Shown here: in pieces, positions 52,601 to 63,935 of the stretch | Position numbering within the stretch: the stretch's first letter is position 1 | Layout of the letters: each line of letters opens with the position of its first letter | Assembly: GCA_031308135.1 (NCBI GenBank) | Contig: JAHLJT010002630.1 | Span: 95,958,141-96,022,140 of the forward strand | DNA length: 64,000 nt | From: Acheta domesticus | Lineage: Eukaryota > Arthropoda > Insecta > Orthoptera > Gryllidae | Direction of reading: 5' to 3' | Position numbers and translations under genes: made by a program | Notes under the pieces: model-generated | The model's input: the letters and a program-made list of their open reading frames with translations, nothing else | Database searches by the model: none | Told to the model about the DNA's origin: nothing

Positions 52601-53682
52601 ATTATAACTAATACATTTCAGAGGCGAAGAATACCTTCACCTCCCCCTTGGGTCTCATCGGCGAGAGCATTGCATAGGGATACAATTACTTGTATTGCAG
52701 TATAGAAAATCATTTATCGCAATCTATACATTAAAGTATCTTTGCAAGTTATCATCGCCATGGCGATTTCATGTAGCTAGCGCTTCAGTCATTGAATCTG
52801 TCTTCTAGAACTTTCTCTTCTCACGAGCAAATTCCGATACATCTTTCCTCATTAACCTATCCGGCAGAGCAAAAGTATTGAATGCAGTCCATAAAGTCTA
52901 CATTCCGGAGGTAAAATTACTTTTGGAAAACTCGCAGACGAAATAAGTGTTTTTTACTACTAGGTCTTTAAGAATTCTCAGACTTAAGAAGTAAGGTTTA
53001 TTACTGATGTATTGATGTTTACGATTGGCGCAGATAACGAGTTCGGCAGTTTTGTACTCTACAGAGCGCAAATATCGTAAAAATTGCCACTTTAGTCTAA
53101 ATCACGGGAGCTGGGACATTAGGATAAGGCATTACGCAGATCTTCTTGTCCCCAGTTCCCACTTGGCACATTTCCTGGTAACATCCACGGGGGCAATGGG
53201 AGAAATAAATACAATTTAAATGCAAATGCGAAACATCGTAAAATTGATTTGCTTCAGTCTTCACTGAATGTAGCGTGAACAGCTGGACGGCTGTTAAATC
53301 CCCACTCTGCTTCTCGCTCCATTCACCAAGTCAATACGATTTACTTGCAATAGATGTGGAAAGATATGATATATTTTAATTAAATATACCAAATACTGTA
53401 CATCTCTTTAGCTTTACGGAACCACTATTTATGAATACTAAGGTCACGCCATTGTTCATGATGATCCTTTAATTATAATTATGTAAATGTATACAAATGT
53501 AATACAAATGTATACATTTATGAAATCTTGGTAAGTAATTAGCACACTAATTGCAATGATTCCTACAAATCATAATAATATTCAGTTTGAATTTCACAAG
53601 ACTAAGACAAGGAAAAGTTTCAGAAAGTCCCGCGTCACCTTTATTTACTTTATTTCAGATTGTAAGTCGACAACAGAGTTCG
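52601..53682. other. Intergenic sequence
   Basis: No supported gene or named repeat. The plus ORF at 53025-53219 has no recognised domain. Confidence 0.3.
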
Positions 53683-54127
53683 TGGTTGGTTGATTGTTAG
53701 TGATTCCAGAGCGTCAACTGCCAAGGTCGTTGTTCCCGTAAGTGTAGTGCATTTGCTTCCTTTGGTGGTGGAGGTGGTCATCTCCCGCTCGATACTGAGA
53801 TCTGGCGTCGACCTACCGTCGACTACCGGTGTTTCTTTAATCAGGTATCTCCCTCCAGCGGGATACCGCCCAAGCCGAGACAAGCTCTAAGCTCCCAACC
53901 GGTCTCGCGGCATGTGAGGTAGTGTAGTGCGTGTTGGGTGAGAATAGGAAAAGGAAGAGGAAGGAAAGATCGCGCGTGGTCCGTGGCCCTTTTGTTAGGA
54001 TACTACTCCGGCATCCGCCTGGCGTTGATTGGAGAAACCACGGAAAAATACCGATCAGAGCAGCCGTTCTTTAGGATTCTCCTCCAGACAGCGACTGAAT
54101 TCAACCTAGCAATACCTAGTGTCTAAA
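53683..54127 (-). mobile_element. SINE-A copy 10, 3' part and core
   Basis: Reading minus, it starts within the body at about 54127 (ACACTAGGTATTGCTAGG), keeps the core (GGTTTCTCCAATCAACGCC) and the GC-rich 3' half, and ends in a decayed AATCAACCAA tail near 53683. Confidence 0.88.
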
Positions 54128-55771
54128 GTGACAACATTCTCTGTGTGATTATATTTCTTATTAATAGGTGGTAATAATTTTTACAAGCAATTATCAACCG
54201 AGAATTATAATTGTTTAGCTTTCAATCTGGTGTATCAACCTCTATCAACTGTTTTCGTGGCTACACTTTGATTGTCCTACCACCAGATTCTTACTAAACA
54301 TATTGGGGAAGAATCTTTCCCCTTGCATTGTCTACGCATGTGATTGTTCTTGTAAATGTTTGTCTATTTCACATAATGTTCGCCTTTAATTTTACATTGG
54401 CTGTTGCCCTTTTTCTGGACAATCATCCCCAAAAATTTGCCCCAATGAAGTCTTTTAGCCTCTACTCTTTTCTCTTTTTAACAATAAATCTCTGCCTGCA
54501 GGAACAATGTCGAACTATACCGCTTTCCAACCGCTTATCGACATCACATCTGGTTTCTTCACCTCAATTTCCAATAATATAGTGTACTTTTTTTCCCATT
54601 TCCCTCTGCATTATTTAAATTGACCCAGATGAGAATTGAATCATTTGCATTGAGCAGGAGTTGGTTACCTTTACTGAATCATTTATCCTCCACAATTGCT
54701 GGAAGGAGAATGCCTGAACCAATAAAGACCAATAAAGCATTCATACGAGCAAGAAATGAATTATTCGTTGTTTCGACTTTCTCAGTTTAAGTTCTTGTTA
54801 CGATCATTTACTGAAAGGTGACGTAAAATTCTCGAAGTCCAAAAAGAGTATAATGTTTTCCAAAATTAGAATTTAATATTAATTTTTGACATGTATTTTA
54901 TTGACAATGTTGAGTTCTCATTTCTGTTCATTACTTTTTGTAAAACAAACTTCATACTATTGATAAAAGCTAAATAAATGTGACTTCGAAAATGAGATTT
55001 TGTGTTCTAGCAGTGTAATGATGTGATTAATGTATTATCAAATATATTATTTTTTTCTTTCAAACGCGTAATATCTATAGCTCCTTTAAAATTGTGTGTG
55101 GGGTCGGTTCCTTATGCTCCAAGACGTTTTGATTGATGCACTGTCGTCATACTTCTTAAGTGCAGTCTACCTCTTGGAATGTGCCTCCAGTTACTGTAAT
55201 GCTAGACTCATGCGGTATCACTACACTGTCAATTTGCTCGTAATTGGTGCCTAGTGAATTTTATTACTTTCTCTAAAACGTCATTATGTCACCTTTAAGT
55301 GCAGGTTGTTCCACTTTACGTTCTATTGTGTAGCCATGGCATGGAACACGTAATAAAGTTCTTTTAAGTTTGAGTAGTTTATTACGTAAATTGTAGCCCA
55401 TCAGGAATAAGAGATGTATTCAAAATATTACAAGTTCAATGATTTGAAATTGTTAATGTTTATATAACATCATTCACAAGAACCTTTTCTCTGAGAATAT
55501 TAATCAGCATACACATTTTTAGCAACATACTGCACTTCATTTGGTCAGAATTTCATCATCACATTTCTCTTAGGTCGCAAAATCGTTTTTGTATAGAGTG
55601 GAATTCGACAAATGGAATGCGGTTAGAAGGCGGTATATAAATGCTACCATATCGGAAAGAGTTCAAGATTGAATGTGAGGTATAAGGTGATTTATTGCAA
55701 GTCTCTAAAGTATTCACGACCATTGCCCCATCGCCGCTGATGTCTGCCGTAGTTGAAGAGGAAACATTTCG
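54128..55771. other. AT-rich intergenic sequence
   Basis: About 1.6 kb without a supported gene. The plus ORF at 54328-54582 is hydrophobic at the start but has no family match that I recognise. Confidence 0.3.
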
Positions 55772-56042
55772 GAGTTGTATGAATTGAAGACCTCGGGGCA
55801 AGAACATGCTATGCCACTATACTTAAGTTTTGAGGAAAATACAAGTAAATGTTTAGACACTGCATTCTACACATTGGGATAATAAACATTATGAATTACA
55901 ATGCCATCTTGCGGCGAATCTTTAAAATAAACCCAACATCTACGTACATTTAAGGAGCGTCGAAATACACCAATATCTCAATTTCATCACAAATGTGGCA
56001 TAACATGTCATTGCCCCAAAGTCTTCAATTCAATCAACTGGA
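55772..56042. mobile_element. Inverted-repeat MITE, GAATTGAAGACC family
   Basis: The left arm (TGAATTGAAGACCTCGGGGC, ACATGCTATGCCAC) and the right arm, inverted (TGAATTGAAGACTTTGGGGC, ACATGTTATGCCAC), are about 45 bp long. The middle matches 26400-26580. The target duplication is unclear. Confidence 0.7.
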
Positions 56043-56043
56043 A

Positions 56044-56718
56044 CAGCGGTCCTCAAACTACGGCCCCCGGGCCACATGCGGCCCGCCGAGGACATTTATA
56101 CGGCCCGCCGGGTTTTTATGGTTTAAAGAATTATTTTCTTAAAATCCGCACATTTTTTTAATAATGTGTTAGGGTGTCTAAGGATGGCAAAAAATAGATG
56201 GTTTTAAAACAACGATGTTTTCCACCAGAAACATCGATATTTGCTTTCGATGTTTTCTTCACATCGATATTTTGTTGCCAAAACATCTGTTTTTTAAAAT
56301 TGTTTTTAAGAAAGCAATTTCGATGATTTGCGTTATCCTCTTTACCACGCTGTGTACATTGCGTCAGCGCAATCTGAGAAAATTCGGGATCTGCTCGCGT
56401 TATGACTGTATGTTATCGGTAAGCCGGTCATTGCTTGAACTCTGCCTCTCAAGGCCTGTCTTCACGATGGAATATGTCACGGTACCTCGAGTCTTTCTCA
56501 GTCGTGCCGCTAGATATCGCATGACCGCGACCGTATTAAGCGGTGCTTGCGATCATGCAACATCTAGCGGCAGGACCGAGAAAGACGCGAAATGCCGTGT
56601 GATCGGCCAAAAGGGGTTTGAGAGGCAGAATTAGAAAAATTGCACTTTATAATCAGGCCCTCCGACGGCCTGAGGGACAGTGAACTGAGCCCCCATTCAA
56701 AAAGTTTGAGGACCCCTG
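56044..56718. mobile_element. hAT-like element (675 bp) containing a palindromic MITE
   Basis: The ends are CAGCGGTCCTCAAACTACG and, inverted, CAGGGGTCCTCAAACTTTT. The flanks AACTGGAA (56036-56043) and AACTAGAA (56719-56726) match at seven of eight, fitting a hAT 8-bp duplication. PAL-1 copy d lies inside (about 56433-56648). Confidence 0.85.
56433..56648. mobile_element. Palindromic MITE PAL-1 (copy d)
   Basis: The arms GGAATATGTCACGGTACCTC and GACGCGAAATGCCGTGTG lie about a GCATGACCGCG/GCGATCATGC centre. The right TIR AGAAAAATTGCACTTTATA is kept and the left TIR is shortened (TTGAACTCTGCC). Confidence 0.82.
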
Positions 56719-56732
56719 AACTAGAACGTCTT

Positions 56733-57148
56733 AGGTGGTTCAAGACATCAACTGATGTCCCTGCGGTGCCTCTGACCGGGAGGGTCTAGGGTTCGAATTC
56801 CGACGGCGGCAAGATTTTCGACACCAGCTATATAGCTATACTGCGATTTTTCTAACTGCGACCCTCAAGGCCACTCAAATCCCATCTTCGCGATGGAATA
56901 TGTCACGGCATTTCGCGTCTTTCTCAGTCGTTCCGCTAGATTTCGCACGATCGCGACCGTATGAAGCAGTGCTTGCGATCATGCGACTTCTACCGGCAAG
57001 ACCGAGAAAAGACGCGAAAGGCCGTGACATATTCCATCGCGAAGATGGGATTTGAGTTGCCTTGAAGGATAAAGTTAGAGAAATCGCAGTATAGGCCGAG
57101 TTCAGCCGCTGACTGGAGGAGAACTCTAGCGGCCTGCTGCACTGATCG
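56733..57148 (+). mobile_element. SINE-A copy 11, split by a palindromic MITE
   Basis: Head and B-box region are at 56733-56840 (GGTGGTTCAAGACATCAACT, GGTTCGAATTCCG, CGACACCAGCTATATAGC). The body resumes at 57090 (GCCGAGTTCAGCCGCTG) to about 57148. PAL-1 copy e lies between. Confidence 0.88.
56841..57089. mobile_element. Palindromic MITE PAL-1 (copy e), complete
   Basis: The TIRs are CTGCGATTTTTCTAACT and, at right, AGTTAGAGAAATCGCAG, flanked by TATA on both sides. The arms GGAATATGTCACGGCATTTC and GGCCGTGACATATTCC pair. It sits inside SINE-A copy 11. Confidence 0.92.
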
Positions 57149-58051
57149 GACATTCTGGGTGAAATGAGGATTATTGGCTTTAAGAATGTTCAGTGGTTGC
57201 TCTGTATACAGGTGCGTCACGTAACTTCAGCACCTTCTGTAACTTTTGAACGGTTGAAGTTATTGCAGTGCAGTTTCCACGGAAGTGCATGGGAGAATGG
57301 GTATAATTGGTACTTGTATACATTTCTATTTTATCACTTGTATTTTTGGAGATATTTAATGTCATTTTGTTTCTTCAAATGAAACTAAAGATTTCCATTC
57401 TATCATGACGAGCGTAAAAGGACGAATCCAAAGAAATACATATTGTTATAGGTTATATAAGCATTGATGTGAGTGAATTTGACTTTTTGGGGACTAGTTT
57501 TGAATCTAACACTCCGCCACACAAAGTCACGTAGCGCTCCACCAGCAATCGCACTCTCGGGGGAAGGGATGGGATCATAGTATTTCAGCATGATGGTTGC
57601 CTTGCACACTACTCAAACGTGGCGTCCATTACATACTATTCGAAAAACAATTCTAAAAAAAATGCTTATGTAATGCTTGTCTTCAGGGGTACGAGTTCCG
57701 TTCGGAAAAAAACTGATTTATACTTTCTTTATTAAAACATACACTGCTATAATGTCGATATATTTTTTGTAGTTGTTTTTGTTGTATCTTAAGAAACGAA
57801 AGGTGCTCTTCGGCCCGCGCTGGATGCAGTCGTGCTACGAACCCGTTTGAAAAGCTCTACGCGACAGCCGAGATGTTCAGACCCTCCCAGGTTCCGGAAG
57901 TCGAAAGTGGAGGGTGCGCTTCGAAGTGGAGGAGGGGGAGCTCGAAGCGTAAGAGGGCGGATCCGGAAGTGCGTCCTCAGCCCCACTCAGTTTCTCCCTT
58001 CCCTCCGCTGACTTCTTCGCATCGCCGTCGACGAGAAGCGTGGGCGAAGAG
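57149..58051. other. Unassigned sequence with a GC-rich patch
   Basis: AT-rich to 57790, then GC-rich to 58050 (CpG-rich). No domain in the short ORFs at 57403-58079. Confidence 0.3.
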
Positions 58052-58054
58052 TAA

Positions 58055-58934
58055 GGTCTCATTCACAATGCAAACTTAAACCTAACATAATGCTGTAAAC
58101 TTAGCCGTAAATGTAAACGTAAAAACAAGCATTCACAATGACGAACGTATGCTGGAACGAAAGTTTCCCCTGAACCAATCGGAATTTAACGTACTGAAAC
58201 TTGATCGTTTCGGTTCTATACTTCGGTTTTTCTTTCTTGGCTTATTTCACGCCGTTCTCCGTTGTGCCGCCAGGAGTCGCATGATCGCCAGCACTGCTCG
58301 ATAGAGTTGCGATCGTGCGACTCCTAGCGGCACAACCGAGAACGACGCGAAATGCTGTGAGGCATTCCATTTTCTTCACAAACATCCGTGCGCCAAGAAA
58401 GAAAAACCGAAGTATTGCATGTAGGAAAGATCTTTCCAGCATGGTTTCTAGCTTTATCTTCGACATTCCTATCGATTTGTCTTTATATATATGCGAGTAG
58501 TAATGCTCGCATTTTGTTCATCTTATGAACGAGGATTCTCTTGTACCAAATTCACGAGTAATTTGTCGAACATAATTAGCTTATTCGCCATGTCATGTTA
58601 AAGTCACAATAAAAATTGTCCAAATTCGTACTCTAAATTCACTACACGCATCAAAACCGTTCTCAAACTATTTCTCTACACATCAATAACAATGACATAA
58701 TCACTGAACCTGAACACAATCTGAAATCGACCTGTCATGCTGCTCTCTGATTGGACTTCCGTAGAATTCCGATGTAAACTTAACGAAAAAGCTTGGAGCT
58801 TGTGAACTCTTTAAGTTTACGGTCTTACTTCAACGGTTACGTCAAGGCATTGTAAATGGTGTCGCCCAGTAACTCATTTCTAGGTTTTGCGGCTACATTA
58901 TGTTTACGTTTAAGTTTGCATTGTGAATGAGGCC
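58055..58934. mobile_element. PIF/Harbinger-like MITE (880 bp) with TAA duplication
   Basis: The ends are GGTCTCATTCACAATGCAAA and, inverted, GGCCTCATTCACAATGCAAA, continuing CTTAAAC. TAA flanks both sides (58052-58054 and 58935-58937). The 3-bp TAA target and GG-rich ends are Harbinger features. It carries no transposase and contains PAL-2 copy g. Confidence 0.88.
58218..58413. mobile_element. Palindromic MITE PAL-2 (copy g), left arm partly deleted
   Basis: The TIRs are CTTCGGTTTTTCTTTCTTGG and, at right, CCAAGAAAGAAAAACCGAAG, flanked by TA. Comparison with copy f shows a deletion of about 40 bases after the left TIR. It lies inside the Harbinger-like MITE. Confidence 0.87.
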
Positions 58935-58937
58935 TAA

Positions 58938-59362
58938 GCGGATGGTTGCCAGATGGTTGGAAGAACTTTTTCCCCGAAGATCGTGTATCAATTCCCCAAA
59001 TTGTCGACTTAAAAAAGGAAAAATCAAAAATTGTTCATATTTTTGGAAATTGAAATTGATGTAGATTCTTCCTGTTGATCCTGGTATGTAATAATCCTGG
59101 TATATAATTTATTCGTACCATCTACGCATCCAATTATTTTTGGAAATGTTTTGTTACGTAGTACTACCGATCCCTTTTAGAAATTTTCGGGGGGCCCTCC
59201 TGTGCGCGTTACTATGCAATATCTCAGCGTAACATAGTTTTTGACTTTATAATTTCGACGTTCTAACTCGTACGTTCTAACGGCGTACTATTACGGTAAA
59301 AAGTAAGCGTAAAGTTGATTATTTTTCCAAATAACATTACCATAAATTATTTTCAATTGATT
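58938..59362. other. AT-rich intergenic sequence
   Basis: Contains a short duplication, CCTGGTATGTAATAAT / CCTGGTATATAATTTA (about 59090-59115). No gene. Confidence 0.3.
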
Positions 59363-59860
59363 TTACTTTCTCGCTACGGAGTAGAGAGAAATTTGTCTGT
59401 CCGTCCGTGAGTGAGCAACGCTAGTGGCTAAGCCGTTCAGTCGATTTTCTCCAAAACTGATAGTCCCCAATCGATCTGACTGATGTCGTGGCCTCTTCAA
59501 TTTGAAACCGATATTTTAATTTTGGGGTGTACTTTACATCAAGCCCCTGGGGCATTTTCACATTTTTGAAAAAAAAATGGCTTCATCGTTTGTGATTAAG
59601 TTTTGTTGTTGTATAGCGTGAAGGGCGTTTAAGAGAATGGTGCAGGTGTCATGAGCGTTGAAAACCCTTATTTTTCGAAAATTGCAAAAGCTCACATTTT
59701 TTCGGATTCTACATACATCAAAAATATTAAAGATAAGATATTTTCCCTTAATGAAATCTGTTCTGTAAAGATAGATTTCGAAATAAGGTCATGTACAATT
59801 TTTCGAAAATTTGAGTATATTTTGCGTGAAAATACGAGCGAGAAAGTATGTGCTAATTTA
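59363..59860 (-). repeat. R-family repeat with both ends (copy R8)
   Basis: TTACTTTCTCGCTACGGAG is at one end and GAGCGAGAAAGTATGTGC at the other, so ACTTTCTCGC acts as a short terminal inverted repeat. Internal blocks (GTGGCCTCTTCAATTTGAAA, CGATATTTTAATTTTGGGGT) are in family order. The 3'-proximal block next to the left end is deleted. Confidence 0.8.
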
Positions 59861-60629
59861 GCAGCTAGTTTTTCTCAGAAAAGTACTTTTACAAAATGAT
59901 CTAAAACATATCTCATTAGAAAAGTGTATTTATTTGCCAACGCTGACATATATTGCCCCACGTTAGAGACAAATTTGGATGACATTGCCATACTACGTTA
60001 CAGTTTGTATTAGTATCCAACATTACATCATCGATTGATAAAATATTTTTCTCGTTTGCCTCTCTCGGTTCGGTCGACGGGCAAATATTCTCGCCCACAT
60101 ACGCTATTTGTTTTCTGAAAAGTAGGCGCATTGCCGCTGGTTAACACTAAGAACTGAGTATGTTTGTTGAGCAGTGAAAGGTATGATGTGATAAGCAGTC
60201 GGAGAAAAGAGTAATGAACAATTGTATATCCATTGATATTTTATGGATTTTAGAAATTGTGGGTTCCAGAAGTGTACAACATTTTTCCACTCGAATACAT
60301 GCTATAAATGTTATCGCAGTCGACATACAACAAACGTATGTTTCTTTTCCAGTGATCGCGTACTCAATCAAGTTCACTTGGAGTATGTTTGCTTTGATCT
60401 CAACGTGTCACGAGATAAATTCTTATCAAGAATACAACGAATCGACCAAACACTCCCTGATAGGATGCGGAGCTTTCGTGTTATCGTGTGATACAGCTAA
60501 TACAATTGCTACTCATTCACAACGGAAGAGAAGAGCGTCTCTTTCGTACGAAATATAAAATGAACATACAAAACAGCGGAAAGCCTATAAACGACTGTTG
60601 TTAAAAGATTCGAGAGAAATATCAATCGT
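59861..60629. other. Intergenic sequence
   Basis: A 114-codon plus ORF (60214-60558) is open but unrecognised. I do not support it as a gene without homology. Confidence 0.25.
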
Positions 60630-61216
60630 TTAACACTGGAGAGGTGGCGGTTGCCGGAGTTACGTTAGAGGTGGCGCGGGGTCATTTTTGACCCCTGTAA
60701 GTTTTTTCTTTATAAAATTATATTTAGCAAGAAATAAGTGCGAAATTAGTTATTTTAATAATAATTAATCATTTATAAGGTCGTATAAACTTAATTTACT
60801 ATTATAAACAAACATGCAAATGAGGAATTGAAACAAATAAATGGGAAAAATTATCATTTATATTTCATTTTATGTAGTGACTCCATTTACATTTTCCTGA
60901 ATGATTCAACGACAAAGGGTTACAGAAAATTCAGTAAGTTTCATTTTATAACGTCTCACATAAAATAAAAACAATTTATTGAAAATGCTTCAAAGCCAAT
61001 CAACACAACTTAGAAAAAGTACGAAATTTAGGAAGTTTGTATTGGTTTCACAAATATTTATATATATAAAATTTTGAAAATCTTTCAGACAAAAGCTAAA
61101 AAATATGGTGAAAGGTATGTGAAATGTAAAGCTTCTGACTTGCTAAATTAGGCAACTGCAGCTAAGCAAAGATATGTGGGGTCACAAGAGACCCCGCGCC
61201 ACCTCTCTCGGGTTAA
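60630..61216. mobile_element. piggyBac-like MITE with TTAA target sites
   Basis: TTAA lies at both edges (60630-60633 and 61213-61216). The ends are CACTGGAGAGGTGGCG and, inverted, CCCGAGAGAGGTGGCG. An inner block AGAGGTGGCGCGGGGTCA with GACCCC recurs near both ends. TTAA targeting is the piggyBac hallmark. The 579-bp body is AT-rich and non-coding. Confidence 0.88.
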
Positions 61217-61250
61217 GAAAATGCCCCAGTAACTAAACTCCTTAAACCAG

Positions 61251-61345
61251 CTTCGTTAAGTCACGAAAGTCAAGTAGCTCGAGACAACACGGCTTTCTGG
61301 ATGGGTGACCTTCTGAGAACCTCGGATACCAACGGCGTTGAGCTC
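61251..61345 (+). other. 5S rRNA-like fragment (possible 5S-derived SINE)
   Basis: CTGGATGGGTGACC (61297-61310), then TGAGAACCTCGG and CCAACGGCGTTG, resemble the 3' half of eukaryotic 5S rRNA (box C region and 3' stem). The 5' half is not recognisable, so this is not a functional 5S gene. Confidence 0.4.
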
Positions 61346-62240
61346 TTGGCCGGCAGAAATAAAAGGCAATGACTTACGACATGACTTCATCTACAACTGA
61401 CTCAAGTTCAAGAAGAATTACTCTACAATCAATGCCAAGAAGATTCAAAACTTCCTTATTCAAGTGACAGAATCTTTCACAATGACGTAGTAATGGGTTA
61501 GTAAAACATAAATCTTATAAATGTGATGGTGAACCAATCAGAAGACCCACATCAGCGACACGAAAAAAACGCCCCCAATACGAAATATGATGAGCAAAAT
61601 GTGTCAACTGCATAAGTGGTTTCATCTTTCGATAACTACTATTCTGTAGTTGATAACCTCATTGTTATTATCTTCCTCTGGCAGACGTATATTTAACATC
61701 AGTTATTGTTTAAATTGATGAATACAGGTTTGAGTAAAAGAAGCGGTAAGTACATGGTGTGTGATGTTTGATTGCTTACCAAATGATAATATGTTCGTTA
61801 AATTCCATTGCCAAGAATAAAAAAGGGGGAAAATACTCAAAGTTTGAATTAACCTACTTGCGCCAATTCGTTTTCAAAAAAACAAAATTCAATCGTAATT
61901 ACCTGGACTTAAATAGTACTGGTAACCTTTCATCTTCAGAATATTTATGTCATTTAAAAAAATTATCGCTTTCAAAATAGTCAATAAGAAAATTAGGATA
62001 AATAATGCACACACTCTTATACCACAGAAGTTTAAATACGTTTTCAATTTTTTCTTTGAGTGCTGCTATTTTTTCAAATCTTTTTTTTTCACAAGTGAAT
62101 GAGGTTATCGTAAACATTTTAATCTTCAACTTTTTTCAACTCACAATATTATCAAAAATTTTTCACATAACATGTTGCAAACAAAGAAATATGAAAAAAA
62201 GGACCTGGAGTGCCAAATCGGTTGTTCTGAAACTGCATAC
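61346..62240. other. AT-rich intergenic sequence
   Basis: No supported gene or shared repeat. Confidence 0.3.
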
Positions 62241-62775
62241 GTAGCCCCCTCTACACCGCTCCCTTTTTCCTTCCCTCGGAGCGCTCCTCTGAGCGCCCCT
62301 TCCGACGTACACATTCAGCTGCTCTACCGAGTGGCGCGACAGACAGCAAAGCATTGGTTTGAATGGAGGTCTTCCCATGAGTGTCGGAGTCGCGCTGCAG
62401 TGGCGCTCGGTGGCGGACCCTCGCTACGAGCAGCCCGGGTGGGACACCGACAACGCGCGGCGCCATCGCTAGCAAAGCAATGGTTTAAATGTTGGTCTTT
62501 CCACTGGGACACTCGTCGCGGCAGGTTTCTCGAAAGTGAGAGACAAAGGCGGCTCCATACATTCGCTATTCGGCGAACAGCGAGCAACCGCGTCGCCGAA
62601 TGCCGAGTAGTGTGGATGGGTCGCTTGCTATTTGCCGAGTGACGAACCTCGAGCGCTCCCCCTACCCACCGCGTGTCGGTCTTTTGGACGCATCAAGGGA
62701 AGCGAACATTCACCGAACACATCAGCTGGTCAGGATCGGGCGAGCAGTAGCTCTCTGCTCGGCCAATACCAAATG
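62241..62775. other. GC-rich sequence with ~50-bp direct duplication
   Basis: AGCAAAGCATTGGTTTGAAT with GGTCTTCCCATGAGTGTCGG (62348-62390) recurs as AGCAAAGCAATGGTTTAAAT with GGTCTTTCCACTGGGACACT (62471-62515). The overlapping ORFs on both strands are not convincing. Confidence 0.5.
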
Positions 62776-62783
62776 TGTGGAGC

Positions 62784-62959
62784 CAGAGGCGTATCTATAG
62801 TATGGCACACATGGCAAGTGCCATAGGCGCCACTCACAAGGGGCGCTGTTTAGAGTATACGCGTTAAAGGAAATAACATCAATCCTAATTTGAAGTATTC
62901 TGACAAGGGCGCAGATTCTATACTTGCCATGGGCGCCGGATTACCTAGATACGCCTCTG
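62784..62959. mobile_element. hAT MITE (176 bp) with perfect 8-bp duplication
   Basis: The ends CAGAGGCGTATCTA and TAGATACGCCTCTG are perfect inverted repeats. CATGGCAAG recurs inverted just inside. TGTGGAGC flanks both sides (62776-62783 and 62960-62967). Confidence 0.93.
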
Positions 62960-62967
62960 TGTGGAGC

Positions 62968-63390
62968 CACCTTAAGATTCTGCTGCGGTTCCTATGATGG
63001 TCGCAGGCGAACACTATCCTCTTCGAACCCTCCCCCTCCCACCGCATGCGCATGCGGCGGTGGCCACGTGGGAAGTGCCCTGCTGCTCATCGGATGCGCG
63101 CCACAGTGTGTACGTCTGAAAGGGCCCGGTAGTCATCGCAACGGGTGCTCTGTCAAGAAATGGACCACTTTGGGTGGATGCGGCGACGGAGGCGGGTGGG
63201 GGCGGCGCCCGGAGGGAGGCGGGGCGCAGGTGCGCCGGATGAGGGCGGAGGGGGCGTTATCTCGCCATCCGCGCGGGGGCGCTGGATCGATCATCGCCGC
63301 GGGCGCTGCCCCACCCCCACCCCCACCCCTGCCCGTGCCCTCCGGGGCTGGTGCGACCTGTTCCCTCGCTCGGTCTCGCCGCGTCCTGCC
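62968..63390. other. GC-rich unassigned sequence
   Basis: CpG-rich with a CCCCACC run near 63310-63330. The plus ORFs (62924-63504) show no domain. It may continue the GC-rich host sequence left of the hAT MITE. Confidence 0.3.
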
Positions 63391-63935
63391 GTGAGAGGTT
63401 GCTCAGAGCATCACTGTTGTCGCTGCAGTGTTTCTAACCGGAAAGTCCTACGGCCTCCACTTCCAATGGTGGCAGAATTTTTTTACACTAGTTTACGTAG
63501 CTAGGTCGAGTTCAGTTGCTGTATGGAGGACAACTCAGGCGACCGGCTGCTCTGATCGATAGTTTTCCGTGGTTTCTCCGATCAACACCCGACGAATGTC
63601 GGAGCATTGTACTCAGAAACGGGCCATGGACCGCGCGCGGTTTTTCGTTCCCATTCCTTGTCCTATCGTCACCCCTTACTTAAACACATATTCACGCACT
63701 ACCACACATGTCGGGAGACCAGTCGGCTGCTTAGAGCTTGTTCCGGCTGGGCGGTCCCCTGCTGGTGGGAGATACCTAGTAGAGGAAAATCCCGCTAGTC
63801 AACGGTGGGTCGGCACCGGATCTCACAATCCTGGGATTGGTGATCACCGCCACCTTCGAACAAAAAATGTGCACTACACTGCGGGACCAGCGGCCTTAGG
63901 CGTTGTCGTAGGCGGTATCACTAATATCAACCCAC
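63391..63935 (+). mobile_element. SINE-A copy 12, near full length, decayed B-box
   Basis: The head GAGAGGTTGCTCAGAGCATC, core GTTTTCCGTGGTTTCTCCGA, GC-rich GCTGGTGGGAGATACCTAGT and a 3' GCGGGACCAGCGGCCTTAGG are in order. The B-box region has been lost (CCTACGGCCTCCACTTCC). A tail is not clear at 63935. Confidence 0.85.

Noticed and set aside
60214..60558. 114-aa ORF, briefly considered as a gustatory-receptor fragment because of a TCHE motif after a hydrophobic stretch
   Set aside because: The resemblance is limited to a few residues, no transmembrane pattern typical of the family is evident, and flanking exons were not seen.
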